From Prevotellaceae bacterium (GTDB taxonomy: Bacteria > Bacteroidota > Bacteroidia > Bacteroidales > UBA932), in NCBI GenBank assembly GCA_031265155.1, contig JAISDB010000147.1:1-33839 (forward strand): a stretch of DNA of 33,839 nucleotides. The letters are read 5' to 3'. This document shows, one piece after another, positions 13,819 to 22,222 of this stretch (position 1 is its first letter; the number at the start of each line of letters is the position of its first letter). The notes under the pieces were generated by a model. It was given only the letters and a program-made list of their open reading frames with translations, was not told the origin of the DNA and did no database searches. Position numbers and translations under genes: made by a program.

Positions 13819-15945
13819 ATGAGCACGGTTTCAACGATATACGATATAACATTCAAAGGCAATTCCGTGCGTGCGCTTGCCGATATCAGCAAAAATGCAA
13901 AAAAGGCAAACAGCGCTGTCGGCGCTCTTGGTGAAAAACTGGCAAAGGCAGGTTTTATGGTATTTGGCATTAGCGCCCTGTCGGGCGTGTTTTCACGACT
14001 GACGGGCGTTATTACCAAATGCACCGATGCCTACAGGCTTCAGGCGGTAGCCGAAAGCAAGCTTGCAACCATTATGCGCAATACGATGCAGGCGTACGAT
14101 TTTGAGATTGATGCCATAAAAAGACTTGCCGCCGAACAGCAAAAACTCGGCGTTATAGGCGCCGCCATTCAACTGTCGGGGGCGCAGGAATTATCTACAT
14201 ACGTTACGAAACGCAAAAGCGTGGAAATGTTATTGCCCGTCATGAACGACATGCTCGCACAGCAGTACGGACTTAATGCTTCGCAGGAACAGGCGACAAC
14301 AATAGCGCAAATGATGGGTAAGGTTCTTGACGGTCAGGTGGGAGCATTAAGCCGCTACGGATACCGGTTTGATGATGCGCAGGAAGCAATATTGAAATTC
14401 GGGAACGAAGAACAGCGGGTAGCAATGCTTGCTCAGGTTATTGCCAAATATGTCGGCGGGGTAAATGCCGCGCTTGCCGCAACGCCCGAAGGCAAATTGA
14501 AGCAGCACGCAAATGACATGAGCGATTTACACGGGCGTATAGGAAAACTGTTTACAGGCGTACAAAGCGCCCTGCTGCCGCTGCGTGAAAAATTGTTGAG
14601 CTTTATCAATAAAATCGTTGATTTTTTTGACACTCATATTGAGCAGATAAAGGCAACGGTTACAAGCGCATTGAATTTTATTTCGTCAAAACTGTCGACT
14701 GTTGCGGGTTTTATTCGCAGACATGCGGAAACGATAAAAAATCTGATAAAGGTTTTAATTCTTGCAAAGACTTATACAGTCTCTTATGCTGTTGCGACCA
14801 AAGCCTGCGCCGTAGCGATGGCGGCGTGGCGAGCGGTCGTTACTCTTGCGCGCATAGCGGTTGTGGCTTACAACAGAGGGGTATCTACGGCAATAAAACT
14901 GATGTTTGGACTCAATAATGCCGTAAAATTAAATCCGATAGGTCTTTTAGTCGGCGTTGTAACTGCGGCAATTGCTGCATTTGCGCTGTTCAGGAAGCGC
15001 GCGGATGATGTTTCAAAGTCGCTGGACAATGCAAGGAAAACGGCATCGAGCTACTATGCCCAGGAGCGCACTCAACTCGACATGATATTCGCCAAACTTC
15101 GCGACAGCAATCCCAAAAGCAGGGAACGCAATACGCTTGTGAATGAACTTTTGCAAATGTATCCCGAACTGAACAGAGAGCAGGCGGAGGAACTGCGTAA
15201 TACAAATAATCTTGCGGCAGCATACGAAACCCTCGCACAAAGCATTGCAAAAAAAGCAAGGATCAAGGGCGCGGAGTCCGCGCTTGAAAAATTATCGGAA
15301 AAAACTCAAAACATTGATATGGTTATTGAAGACATGCTCAAATACGCTGTAAACAGGCGTGATTACAAGAACGATGAAGATTATGCAAAGGCAAGAGGGC
15401 AGGCGCGGGAATATTACCAAAATACAGTATTGCCTGCCGTTTCCAAGAACGCATCAAGCCTGTCCGGAGGGAATTTTAAGAGTTTGAACGATATGAATTC
15501 CGAGTTGAACAAAGACATATACGGTTTGTATTTAAAATTAAAACAGGACGGCGTTCTTTTCAGGAAAGTGGCGGGAAGCCCTCTTCTGTCATCCGAAATT
15601 ACAGATGGATTTGATAAATTGAAAACAGCGTCGGGCGCGTATGCCGAATATGCTAAAATTCAAAAATTTTTAGCAGACTACATGTTTGATTCATCAGGAC
15701 AGACAGGCGGCAGAACCGGTAGCGGCGGCGACCTGACAAATCCCGGACAGGATGCCGTTGAAACCATCACCGGCGGCGGCAGGGGCGTTAAGAATTTTTA
15801 CATAAACATCGAAAATCTTTTGCGCGAGAACACAAATATTTTTCAGTCATCAAAAGATGACCCTGCAAGCGCGGGCGATTTTGTAGAAAAACTCAACTAT
15901 GCGCTCGAAGATGTTGTGAACGATGTAAATTATGCGGGAGGTTAG
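13819..15945 (+). CDS. Tail tape measure protein
   Basis: 708 residues, the longest gene in the tail arm. The N-terminus has alternating helices with KKANSAVGALGEKLAKAGFMVFG; the middle has GLNASQEQATTIAQMMGKVLDGQVGALSRYGY (the common TMP segment) and hydrophobic stretches (AVAMAAWRAVVTLARIAVVAY and PIGLLVGVVTAAIAAFALF), which could cross the host membrane during DNA entry. Its length sets tail length; about 700 residues suggests a tail near 100 nm. The C-terminus is Gly/Ser-rich, then folds into the region that contacts the baseplate. Confidence 0.8.
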   Translation: MSTVSTIYDITFKGNSVRALADISKNAKKANSAVGALGEKLAKAGFMVFGISALSGVFSRLTGVITKCTDAYRLQAVAESKLATIMRNTMQAYDFEIDAIKRLAAEQQKLGVIGAAIQLSGAQELSTYVTKRKSVEMLLPVMNDMLAQQYGLNASQEQATTIAQMMGKVLDGQVGALSRYGYRFDDAQEAILKFGNEEQRVAMLAQVIAKYVGGVNAALAATPEGKLKQHANDMSDLHGRIGKLFTGVQSALLPLREKLLSFINKIVDFFDTHIEQIKATVTSALNFISSKLSTVAGFIRRHAETIKNLIKVLILAKTYTVSYAVATKACAVAMAAWRAVVTLARIAVVAYNRGVSTAIKLMFGLNNAVKLNPIGLLVGVVTAAIAAFALFRKRADDVSKSLDNARKTASSYYAQERTQLDMIFAKLRDSNPKSRERNTLVNELLQMYPELNREQAEELRNTNNLAAAYETLAQSIAKKARIKGAESALEKLSEKTQNIDMVIEDMLKYAVNRRDYKNDEDYAKARGQAREYYQNTVLPAVSKNASSLSGGNFKSLNDMNSELNKDIYGLYLKLKQDGVLFRKVAGSPLLSSEITDGFDKLKTASGAYAEYAKIQKFLADYMFDSSGQTGGRTGSGGDLTNPGQDAVETITGGGRGVKNFYINIENLLRENTNIFQSSKDDPASAGDFVEKLNYALEDVVNDVNYAGG

Positions 15946-15948
15946 GAT

Positions 15949-16599
15949 ATGGGATTGCTGGTTATTTCATTATTAAGCAAATATGGCAGGCAGGAGTGGT
16001 ACAGGCTGAAATTGACTTCGGACGTAAATCAACTCAAATCGAATGATGGAATTGATTACGGCAATGTGCTTGACGGCAAGCCGCCATACGGAATTGACAG
16101 CGGCGCGACTTATGAAAAAACCCTGCGCGTACCGTCAATCGATGGTTATGAAAATTCGCTTACAGCCGGTGCGCCGCGCAACAATATTGTTCTGCGCGCT
16201 GCGGTGGATGGCAAAACATACGAAATAGAGTTTACGGATGCAAAATGCAAGGTTGTAAAGGAAAATAAAATTATTGAAACTCCAATCGTAAACCGTCGCG
16301 GGACGGTCAAGGAGTACATCAACGCAAAAGATTATTCGATAACAATATCGGGCAATCTGTTTGTAAAATTAAAAGAGGACTTTCCCGTTGAAGCCGTAAA
16401 AATGCTGAACAGACTGCTGAGTACAACAGAAAGTATAGAAGTGTCAAGCGCATATCTGTCGTTTTTTGAAATTACCAAAATGGTTTTTAAGAATGGCACT
16501 TTTGACCAGAAAGAAGCAAAGTATGTGAATGTAATGCCTTTTTCGCTTGAATTTGTGAGCGACGAGGATTATGAATTTTTAGTGGAGGATAACAGTTAA
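15949..16599 (+). CDS. DUF6046-like baseplate/tail protein
   Basis: 216 residues starting three bases after the tape measure stop. Elements I associate with the DUF6046 family: an early GNVLDGKPPYGIDSG segment, NRRGTVKEYINAKDYSITISGNL, and the closing VMPFSLEFVSDEDYEFLVE. In other contractile systems the protein after the tape measure (gp53/LysM-like initiator) links tail tube and baseplate. The last 4 bases overlap the opposite-strand gene at 16596. Confidence 0.65.
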   Translation: MGLLVISLLSKYGRQEWYRLKLTSDVNQLKSNDGIDYGNVLDGKPPYGIDSGATYEKTLRVPSIDGYENSLTAGAPRNNIVLRAAVDGKTYEIEFTDAKCKVVKENKIIETPIVNRRGTVKEYINAKDYSITISGNLFVKLKEDFPVEAVKMLNRLLSTTESIEVSSAYLSFFEITKMVFKNGTFDQKEAKYVNVMPFSLEFVSDEDYEFLVEDNS

Positions 16600-16913
16600 T
16601 CTTTAAATCTTATGGTAAAATCTTCATCAGACTCTACAAATTTAACGGTAAAATCCGCAGCGCTTTGTGTATCTGTGAAACTCCAAAGCCCGCATGAATT
16701 TGCAGCGGTAGAAGGTACCTGTTTTACTTCCAAATCGGGAATTGAAGTAACTGTTTTTACTCGAAAATCGGCAGAAGATTCACTTTCGGTAATGAATACA
16801 TGCCCGTACAGTTTTTTGCCGTTGAGTTTACAGTCCGTTATTTGCGGGCGTTCGCTTGCAAGCGCGAAAAAGGATACGGCTGTAATAAGTATTAATGATA
16901 ATAAACGCTTCAT
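16596..16913 (-). CDS. DUF6150 secreted protein (7(1) septoil knot), moron
   Basis: 105 residues on the opposite strand to all other tail genes. A signal peptide (MKRLLSLILITAVSFFALAS) precedes a repeated pattern typical of the DUF6150 septoil-knot family: PQITDCKLNGKKLYGHVFI, SSADFRVKTVTSIPDLEVKQV, then AADFTVKFVESDEDFTIRF to the end. It begins 3 bases from the start of the rightward hub gene. A -7 box TATCTTTG (complement of 16952-16959) lies inside that gene, so it may be expressed on its own in the lysogen. A periplasmic or surface role is likely. Confidence 0.75.
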   Translation of the reverse strand: MKRLLSLILITAVSFFALASERPQITDCKLNGKKLYGHVFITESESSADFRVKTVTSIPDLEVKQVPSTAANSCGLWSFTDTQSAADFTVKFVESDEDFTIRFKD

Positions 16914-16916
16914 ATC

Positions 16917-17918
16917 GTGTTAGTATTAAAGTGTAAAATATTAATCACCGGCAAAGATAATAAAAAAATTACGTTTGATTACGTTTCGAGCGTAGAAGTT
17001 ATTACATCTGTTGAAAATCTTACCGATACGGCAAAAATTACTGTTCCTCGAAAGTTAAAGTGGAAAGAAAAACCGCTGACCGGTTTTATAAATCGAGGCG
17101 ATGCGATAAACGTAGAACTCGGTTACGATGGACATAAAATGGAAACTGTTTTTACCGGTTATATCAGAAATTTTACTTCGCGCACGGCGATAACCCTTGA
17201 GTGCGAAAATGAAATGTGGAAATTAAAGCAGATTGCCGTCGTGCCGAAAGTGTATAAAAACTTCGACATTAAAGCATTTATGAAGGAATACGCTCCGCAT
17301 TTGGAATTGATTTCCGTCAACAAAACCAAATATAATTTCGGCGAAGTGAAAATCGAAAAGGGCGTTAATGTCGCTCGCGTTCTTGAACAGCTGAAGCAAA
17401 ACAATCCGTTTTACACGTTTTTCAGAGGCAAAAAACTTTACGCTGTTATCGGACAGACAAATCTGGTTGCGGAGGATGAAGTAAAGATGCTGAATTTTAT
17501 TGCGCACAAAAACATTATCAACAGCGAGCAACTCAAACTCACTCTTGCCGAAGATGTTAACGTGCGTGTAAAGGCAATATCAATTTTGGCAAACAACAAA
17601 CGGCTGACGGCTGAAGTTCCGCAGGGCAAAAAGGATGGAGACCTGCGAACCTTTCACGCTTCGCGATACAAGACCGAAGCCGATTTGAAGAAATATGCCG
17701 AACAGAAGCTTGCAGAACTTAAAACCGATACCGTCGAAGGCAGCTTTACGGCATTCGGCATTCCGCACGTGCGCAAGGGCGACCGCGTAAAAATTACGGA
17801 CACGGTAAATGCGGATATCAGCGGTAAGGCATTTGCCGTAAAGGCTGTAAAGTACAGTTTCGACAGCAACGGCTACAGACAGACTATAACGCCCGGTCAT
17901 AAATACCGATTGAAATGA
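16917..17918 (+). CDS. Baseplate hub protein (gpD/gp27-like)
   Basis: 333 residues from GTG 16917 (no upstream ATG in frame is possible because of the opposite gene). Structure typical of phage late-control/hub proteins: beta-rich N-terminus with TVFTGYIRNF, a middle FFRGKKLYAVIG and a C-terminal domain with ARGD-type loop (GIPHVRKGDRVKITDT) and YRQTITPGHKY. It should form the trimeric hub to which the spike attaches; the spike gene follows with 4 bases overlap. Confidence 0.65.
   Translation: MLVLKCKILITGKDNKKITFDYVSSVEVITSVENLTDTAKITVPRKLKWKEKPLTGFINRGDAINVELGYDGHKMETVFTGYIRNFTSRTAITLECENEMWKLKQIAVVPKVYKNFDIKAFMKEYAPHLELISVNKTKYNFGEVKIEKGVNVARVLEQLKQNNPFYTFFRGKKLYAVIGQTNLVAEDEVKMLNFIAHKNIINSEQLKLTLAEDVNVRVKAISILANNKRLTAEVPQGKKDGDLRTFHASRYKTEADLKKYAEQKLAELKTDTVEGSFTAFGIPHVRKGDRVKITDTVNADISGKAFAVKAVKYSFDSNGYRQTITPGHKYRLK
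16952..16959 (-). promoter_or_regulatory. -7 box of the DUF6150 moron promoter
   Basis: TATCTTTG on the - strand, 39 bases before the ATG at 16913, matches TAnnTTTG. A good TTTG -33 box is not evident at 19-22 bases, so the promoter may be weak or activated. It is embedded in the coding start of the hub gene. Confidence 0.45.
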
Positions 17919-18397
17919 AAGACAATATCAGAAAATACATACGTCAGATAGTCGGCGATGATTTGCAGAATACGGAAGTCTGCAGGGTTGTGAGCGTTGA
18001 TGGCGCAATCTGCACCGTTGAAACCGTTGCGGATGAAATAGAGTACACGGGCGTCAGATTAAAAGCAAATACCCAAGACGATAAGGGCATTATTATAAAA
18101 CCCAAAATAGGAAGCTATGTGCTGGTTACGCAAATCGATGAAGCCAATTATTTTGTCTCGTTTTTTTCGGAAATAGATGCGATAACATTTAAGGATACAC
18201 AAGGATTTGAGATTACAGTCGAAAATGGAAAATTAAGCGTCAAAAACGGCAGTTACGGAATAAAACAGGCATTTGACGAACTGATAGACGCAATCGGAAA
18301 ATTGACTGTAACGACAGGCACGGGACCGTCGGGAACTCCGATTAACAGGGCGGAATTTAACGCGGTCAAACAAAACATAAGTAAATTATTGAGTTGA
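17915..18397 (+). CDS. Baseplate spike/assembly protein (gpV-like)
   Basis: 160 residues. N-terminal OB-fold-type region (EVCRVVSVDGAICTVETVADEIEYTGVRLKANT, then PKIGSYVLVTQID) and a shorter C-terminal beta region with DTQGFEITVENGKLSVKNGSYG, followed by a helix. This is the layout of P2 gpV / Mu gp45 spikes, which pierce the outer membrane. Immediately downstream of the hub. Confidence 0.65.
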   Translation: MKDNIRKYIRQIVGDDLQNTEVCRVVSVDGAICTVETVADEIEYTGVRLKANTQDDKGIIIKPKIGSYVLVTQIDEANYFVSFFSEIDAITFKDTQGFEITVENGKLSVKNGSYGIKQAFDELIDAIGKLTVTTGTGPSGTPINRAEFNAVKQNISKLLS

Positions 18398-18460
18398 AAG
18401 TTTGTAAAGTTAAAAAGTTGAAAGTTATAAAGTTTGTAAAGTTAAAAAGTAAAACAGTCA
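18398..18460. repeat. Short direct repeats AAAGTT(ATA/TGT)AAAGTT
   Basis: Two copies of a 20-30 base unit (AAGTTTGTAAAGTTAAAAAGT at two positions, separated by GAAAGTTATA). Very similar words occur at 20490-20533, 18984-19000 and 243-258. They separate genes without any ORF. A start codon assigned to this repeat (18394) would make an implausible Lys-rich leader. Confidence 0.5.
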
Positions 18461-18468
18461 ATAAAAAT

Positions 18469-18699
18469 ATGGCATTAAACAGGGAAACATTGAAAACGGC
18501 AATACAGGCGGCATTTGCGGCGCAGGTAAACAAAACAGACAGTCAGGCGAATGCAATCAGCGATTTGGCGGACAAAATCGCAACAGCAATAGACACGTTT
18601 ATAAAATCGGCGCAGGTCAATCCGGGCATACCCGTAAGCACGACAGGTTCGGCGGCGGCACAAACGGGGGCAACAACAAGCACGGGAACATTAAGTTAA
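18469..18699 (+). CDS. Small baseplate-region protein (76 aa)
   Basis: I start at ATG 18469, after the spacer repeat. The product has an Ala/Lys-rich helical part (TLKTAIQAAFAAQVNK...NAISDLADKIATAIDTFIKSAQV) and a Gly/Ser/Thr-rich C-terminus. Proteins of this type sit between spike and gp25 in Bacteroidetes contractile phages; the role is unknown, possibly a spike-tip or PAAR-like accessory, but no PAAR motif is visible. Confidence 0.55.
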   Translation: MALNRETLKTAIQAAFAAQVNKTDSQANAISDLADKIATAIDTFIKSAQVNPGIPVSTTGSAAAQTGATTSTGTLS

Positions 18700-18705
18700 T
18701 ATGAT

Positions 18706-18984
18706 ATGACAGGTATTTTGACAGACAGCGAAACGGGCGACCTGATGATAAACGGCGGCTCTCTTGTGCTTGGCGATGTAGCAGGTCAAATCGTAGAACA
18801 TGTGCTTATCGCCAACAGGGGCGAGTATAAGGAATTTCCACTGATTGGCGGCGAAATAGACAAAATGCGAAACGGTAATCCCGACACGTTTTGGCGCGGA
18901 CAATTTAAAGACATGTTAAGCGCCTGCGGTGTCAATATTACGAGGTTAGACGCAGATAACGGCAATATAAATATTGAATGGTAG
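18706..18984 (+). CDS. Baseplate wedge protein, gp25/GPW-like (Mu gp46)
   Basis: 92 residues with the gp25 lysozyme-like fold signature: early ETGDLMINGGSLVLGDVAGQIVEHVLIANRGEYKEFPLIGG and a C-terminal DADNGNINIEW. It is a conserved wedge protein that triggers sheath contraction. Confidence 0.7.
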   Translation: MTGILTDSETGDLMINGGSLVLGDVAGQIVEHVLIANRGEYKEFPLIGGEIDKMRNGNPDTFWRGQFKDMLSACGVNITRLDADNGNINIEW

Positions 18985-19013
18985 AAAGTTATAAGGTTAA
19001 AAATTAACAGAAT

Positions 19014-19436
19014 ATGAAAAAACTCGAATTAAAAAGAATAGCGCGAAAAGCGACATACACAATCGGGCGATTGTATGTTGACGGCAAATATTTCTGCGAC
19101 ACTCTCGAAGACGCGGACAGGGGCTTGACGCAAACGATGCCTTTGGCGGAAATCAGGCGAATAAAGGTAATGCACCAAACGGCGATACCTGCGGGAACTT
19201 ACAAAATGATTGTGAACATATCGCCGGCGAAGCAGCGTCTTTTGCCGCGAATATTGGATGTTCCGGGATTTGACGGAATATTGATGCACAGAGGCAATAC
19301 CGCCGATGACAGCAGCGGCTGCCCTTTGCTTGGCGAAAACACACAGGTCGGCAAGGTTCTGAATTCTACTAAATATGAACTTGCGCTCGTTGAACTTTTG
19401 AAAAACGAAAGGGATATTACGATATGGATACACTGA
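19014..19436 (+). CDS. DUF5675 protein (probable peptidoglycan-acting lysis enzyme)
   Basis: 140 residues. The core IPAGTYKMIVNISPAKQR, then LDVPGFDGILMHRGNTADDSSGCPLLGEN, matches DUF5675. The conserved His-x(4)-Asn...Gly-Cys arrangement resembles the L,D-transpeptidase (YkuD) type active site (HxGN...SxGC). With a membrane coiled-coil gene and a spanin-like gene directly after it, a role as lysin is a reasonable inference. Catalysis on phage lysis has not been shown, to my knowledge. Confidence 0.65.
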   Translation: MKKLELKRIARKATYTIGRLYVDGKYFCDTLEDADRGLTQTMPLAEIRRIKVMHQTAIPAGTYKMIVNISPAKQRLLPRILDVPGFDGILMHRGNTADDSSGCPLLGENTQVGKVLNSTKYELALVELLKNERDITIWIH

Positions 19437-19711
19437 TGCAAATATTGATGTGTTTCGCAACGGCGGCCATCGGCTGGTTTTTTGCCAACGTGAAAACCAA
19501 ACGGCAAAAAAAGGATGGCGATTCATCTTTGGTAAACAGGACCGTATCGGACAGTTTGGAAACTATCGAAAAATTGAACTCGAATTATAACAGGCTGGTA
19601 CTTGAACTTGCAGAAGAAAAATCAAAGAATTTAAAACTGCTTGACGAAAAAAACAGGCTTTTACAAAAAATACAGTATTTGGAAATCGAATTAAAAAACA
19701 AGAAGTTATGA
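19424..19711 (+). CDS. Membrane-anchored coiled-coil protein (holin or i-spanin candidate)
   Basis: 95 residues overlapping the DUF5675 gene by 13 bases. One N-terminal TM segment (LMQILMCFATAAIGWFFA) followed by a charged linker and a long coiled coil to the C-terminus (ETIEKLNSNYNRLVLELAEEKSKNLKLLDEKNRLLQKIQYLEI). A single TM plus periplasmic coiled coil is the i-spanin (Rz-like) architecture; a holin is also possible. Function is inferred from layout. Confidence 0.5.
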   Translation: MDTLMQILMCFATAAIGWFFANVKTKRQKKDGDSSLVNRTVSDSLETIEKLNSNYNRLVLELAEEKSKNLKLLDEKNRLLQKIQYLEIELKNKKL

Positions 19712-19989
19712 TTTTTTTTTATAAAAAGAAAGAAAAAGAGTCCATTGAGGGCGTTAATATGCTGATACGGCATTTGCGTGACTTGAACAATAAAATACAG
19801 CAGGAGATAATTAAGGTTCAGGATGAACAGATAAAATTACTGGAAGAAAAAAACGAACTGCAAAGAAAACAGATGAAACTGATAGCAAAACGTAAAAAAT
19901 TGAAAAACAAAGTAAATACCTTAAAGTCTAAAACAAGGAAAAATGAAAAGAAAAATACTGATACTAACGGCGGTAACGCTGCTGTGTAG
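19708..19989 (+). CDS. Coiled-coil small protein overlapping the lysis lipoprotein gene
   Basis: 93 residues starting at the ATGA overlap with the previous stop; the last 47 bases are shared with the next gene. Nearly all of residues 16-75 are Lys/Glu/Gln heptads. It has a short Phe-rich N-terminus but no proper TM. Plausible as a lysis or assembly accessory, or as a partly overlapping pair with the following lipoprotein, as Rz/Rz1 genes overlap. Confidence 0.45.
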   Translation: MIFFYKKKEKESIEGVNMLIRHLRDLNNKIQQEIIKVQDEQIKLLEEKNELQRKQMKLIAKRKKLKNKVNTLKSKTRKNEKKNTDTNGGNAAV

Positions 19990-20488
19990 CTGCTCGTCAA
20001 AAAAAATAACGACAACAGCCGTTACTTACGAAAACCGGCAGGTAAAAACAGCCGTTGATTCGGCAACGGTAAGGCGGGTCGCAAAAGAAGTAAAAGCGCA
20101 GCCTGTTACGGCGGATACGGCAAAGGCAGGTATTGCCGTTTCGGATATTGAAAATTTGCCCGAAGGCGCAAAATTCACCGAAAAATCGGGACGTGCAAGC
20201 GTGCAGTTGATACGCATTAACGATACGGTTATAATCACAGCAATATGCGATTCGCTGCAAAGGTTAATTTATTCTTATGAACTGGAAATCGAAAACTACA
20301 AAGGCAAAATCGAGCAAAAAAACAGCGAAACAACAGTGATTGAAACGAAAACAGAAAAAAAAACATACAGTCCCTTTTGGGCGTATTTGCTCGGCATTGG
20401 CACAGGCGGACTGGCTGTTTTAATTTTTGCGAACAAAAAATCAATACTTGATACTGTTTTAAATATCATTAAAAAACTGTTTAAGTAG
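19943..20488 (+). CDS. Lipoprotein with C-terminal TM, unimolecular spanin-like
   Basis: 181 residues. Signal plus lipobox (MKRKILILTAVTLLCSCSS; lipidated Cys likely residue 17) and a single C-terminal TM helix (FWAYLLGIGTGGLAVLIFA) with a basic cytoplasmic tail. The periplasmic part includes a helix (SLQRLIYSYELEIENYKGKIEQ). This outer-membrane lipid plus inner-membrane anchor is the u-spanin layout (as in phage T1 gp11), which fuses the two membranes at lysis. Position at the end of a lysis block supports it. No homology could be checked. Confidence 0.55.
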   Translation: MKRKILILTAVTLLCSCSSKKITTTAVTYENRQVKTAVDSATVRRVAKEVKAQPVTADTAKAGIAVSDIENLPEGAKFTEKSGRASVQLIRINDTVIITAICDSLQRLIYSYELEIENYKGKIEQKNSETTVIETKTEKKTYSPFWAYLLGIGTGGLAVLIFANKKSILDTVLNIIKKLFK

Positions 20489-20535
20489 TCAAAAGTTATA
20501 AAGTTAATAAAGTTGAAAGTTATAAAGTTAATAAC

Positions 20536-20772
20536 ATGCAAGTTAAAGTCTTAAATAATCAATCATTGTTGGACGTTGCAATTCAGGAAATGGGCAGCGC
20601 CGAAGCGGCGTTCGACATTGCGCTTGCAAACAGCATCGACGTTACGGACGACTTGCAGGTTGGACAAATCCTGCAAATCCCGCAAGCGGCAAGCGACTAC
20701 ATCCGCAAACAGACTGTGAATCATTATAAAATAAACAATATTAAACCGGCAACACAATGGCAAGAGACATAA
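20536..20772 (+). CDS. LysM-like tail protein X
   Basis: 78 residues with a LysM-type core: LLDVAIQEMGSAEAAFDIALANSIDVTDDLQVGQILQIP (two helices then the usual G-x-x-L-x-IP end). P2 gpX-like proteins with this fold bind peptidoglycan at the tail tip or stabilise the baseplate. It overlaps the J gene by 16 bases. Confidence 0.65.
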   Translation: MQVKVLNNQSLLDVAIQEMGSAEAAFDIALANSIDVTDDLQVGQILQIPQAASDYIRKQTVNHYKINNIKPATQWQET

Positions 20773-21605
20773 ACGAAATAGCACGGGAACTGCGGGCGGC
20801 GATAGTTGCAGACCCGACACTGGCAGAGGCTTACGGACTTGACGCGATAAAATCATTTGACGAGCAGTTCAGCCGCGTAAGCATTGAGGCTGTTGACACT
20901 TACATTATAGCGGCAACTTTAGCTGTGAGCGAAAAAATTCAGGAAAACGACCAAGATAATATTAATGCGATTATAGAAAGAAACCGGATAGGCACCGGAC
21001 CGTGGTATGTTGAGATGGCGAAACGGTTCCAGTGGAACGAAAACATACAGTATTTTATCGCTGTAAATCCCGCTGATGGCACAATTGCCTATAACGAACT
21101 GAAACCGGAAGACAGGATCATATCGCAGGCTGCATACATCGAAAATGCAAGCAGGGAAGTGATTATAAAGGTGGCAACGGGACAGCCCGGAGTGCTCACG
21201 CCGCTTATCGAAGCGCAGTTAACGGATTTTCTCAACTACATGAAAAAAATAAAGATTGCGGGCATAATTCTCAAAGTCGTAAACCTGCCTGCCGACATGC
21301 TGCGAATGCAGGCTAATGTGTATTATGATCCCGCGTATAATCAAACGACATTGAAACAGAAGATTGTACAGGCATTGAACGAATACAGCGTTGCTCTCGA
21401 ATTTAACGGCGTGGTGCTTCGCAATGCAATAATTGACGCCGTGCAGCGGATTGAAGGCATTGTAGATATTGACATTACGCAGCTGCAGGCTGTAACGGGC
21501 GAAATCAATTACGAAATAGAACGGGCATATACGACCGCTTCGGGATATGTAAATTTTCAGCAGGACGATGTTTATCCATTGATTAATTTAGTTCCGAACT
21601 TATGA
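20757..21605 (+). CDS. Baseplate J-like protein
   Basis: 282 residues. N-terminal helical region, then ISQAAYIENASREVIIKVATGQPGVLTPLIEAQLTDFLNYMKKIKIAGIILKVVNLPADMLRMQANVYYDP, then the J-like final part with ALNEYSVALEFNGVVLRNAIIDAVQRIEGIVDIDITQ. The VVNLPAD-x-L strand followed by a helix and the RI-x-GIVDI-x-I element is typical of gpJ. A wedge component that connects to gp25. Confidence 0.75.
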   Translation: MARDINEIARELRAAIVADPTLAEAYGLDAIKSFDEQFSRVSIEAVDTYIIAATLAVSEKIQENDQDNINAIIERNRIGTGPWYVEMAKRFQWNENIQYFIAVNPADGTIAYNELKPEDRIISQAAYIENASREVIIKVATGQPGVLTPLIEAQLTDFLNYMKKIKIAGIILKVVNLPADMLRMQANVYYDPAYNQTTLKQKIVQALNEYSVALEFNGVVLRNAIIDAVQRIEGIVDIDITQLQAVTGEINYEIERAYTTASGYVNFQQDDVYPLINLVPNL

Positions 21606-22171
21606 TAAACTTCAATCCGCATAAGCTGATACGGCAACTATTGCCAACATTTTCGCGCAAACCGCTTCGGCTTGCATGGCTTGACGCGATGCTGTCGCCG
21701 TTTGTGCGAATGTGGAACGAATATGTCGCCTGGCGAACCGATGAATACTACGAGGCGCATGTTACCTGCCAAATTGTAAGCATGGAGGCTTATTTGAACC
21801 GACTGTTCGATTCGACGCTGAAACGGATAGCGATTATTGATGCCTACTTTGACGAATCTATATATGTGGCTTTGGTCGAAGAGAATTACGATGACATGTA
21901 TATCGACGGCGACGACGGTGCTATAATCTACCTTGCCGAAGAAACAACAGGCAACGGCTTTATAGTGAGCGTTCCCGAAGAACTGTCGGACTTCGCTCCC
22001 GAAATTCGGGGAGTGGTTGAGAAAATCCGACCGCTTGGCGTCGGATACGTAATAATGCTCGGCGATGTGCCTTATCTGACGGTAAGTACAGCGTCAATTC
22101 ATTTTATTCCTCAGCCTGTCGAAGCTATAGATATGGAAGTTTATTCCAATACAAACTGGAATGTGATTTAA
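21602..22171 (+). CDS. Baseplate/tail protein I-like (Mu gp48 position)
   Basis: 189 residues, four-base overlap with J. N-terminus NPHKLIRQLLPTFSRKPLRLAWLDAMLSPFVRMWNEYVAWR is the usual start of P2 gpI/Mu gp48 proteins in Bacteroidetes phages, where the head of the protein is helical; the C-terminal half is acidic and beta-like, ending in SNTNWNVI. It links baseplate and tail fibres. Confidence 0.6.
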   Translation: MINFNPHKLIRQLLPTFSRKPLRLAWLDAMLSPFVRMWNEYVAWRTDEYYEAHVTCQIVSMEAYLNRLFDSTLKRIAIIDAYFDESIYVALVEENYDDMYIDGDDGAIIYLAEETTGNGFIVSVPEELSDFAPEIRGVVEKIRPLGVGYVIMLGDVPYLTVSTASIHFIPQPVEAIDMEVYSNTNWNVI

Positions 22172-22222
22172 AGATTTAAAATTCAATTAATAATGATAAA
22201 AACAAATTAAAAATTTCAAAAA

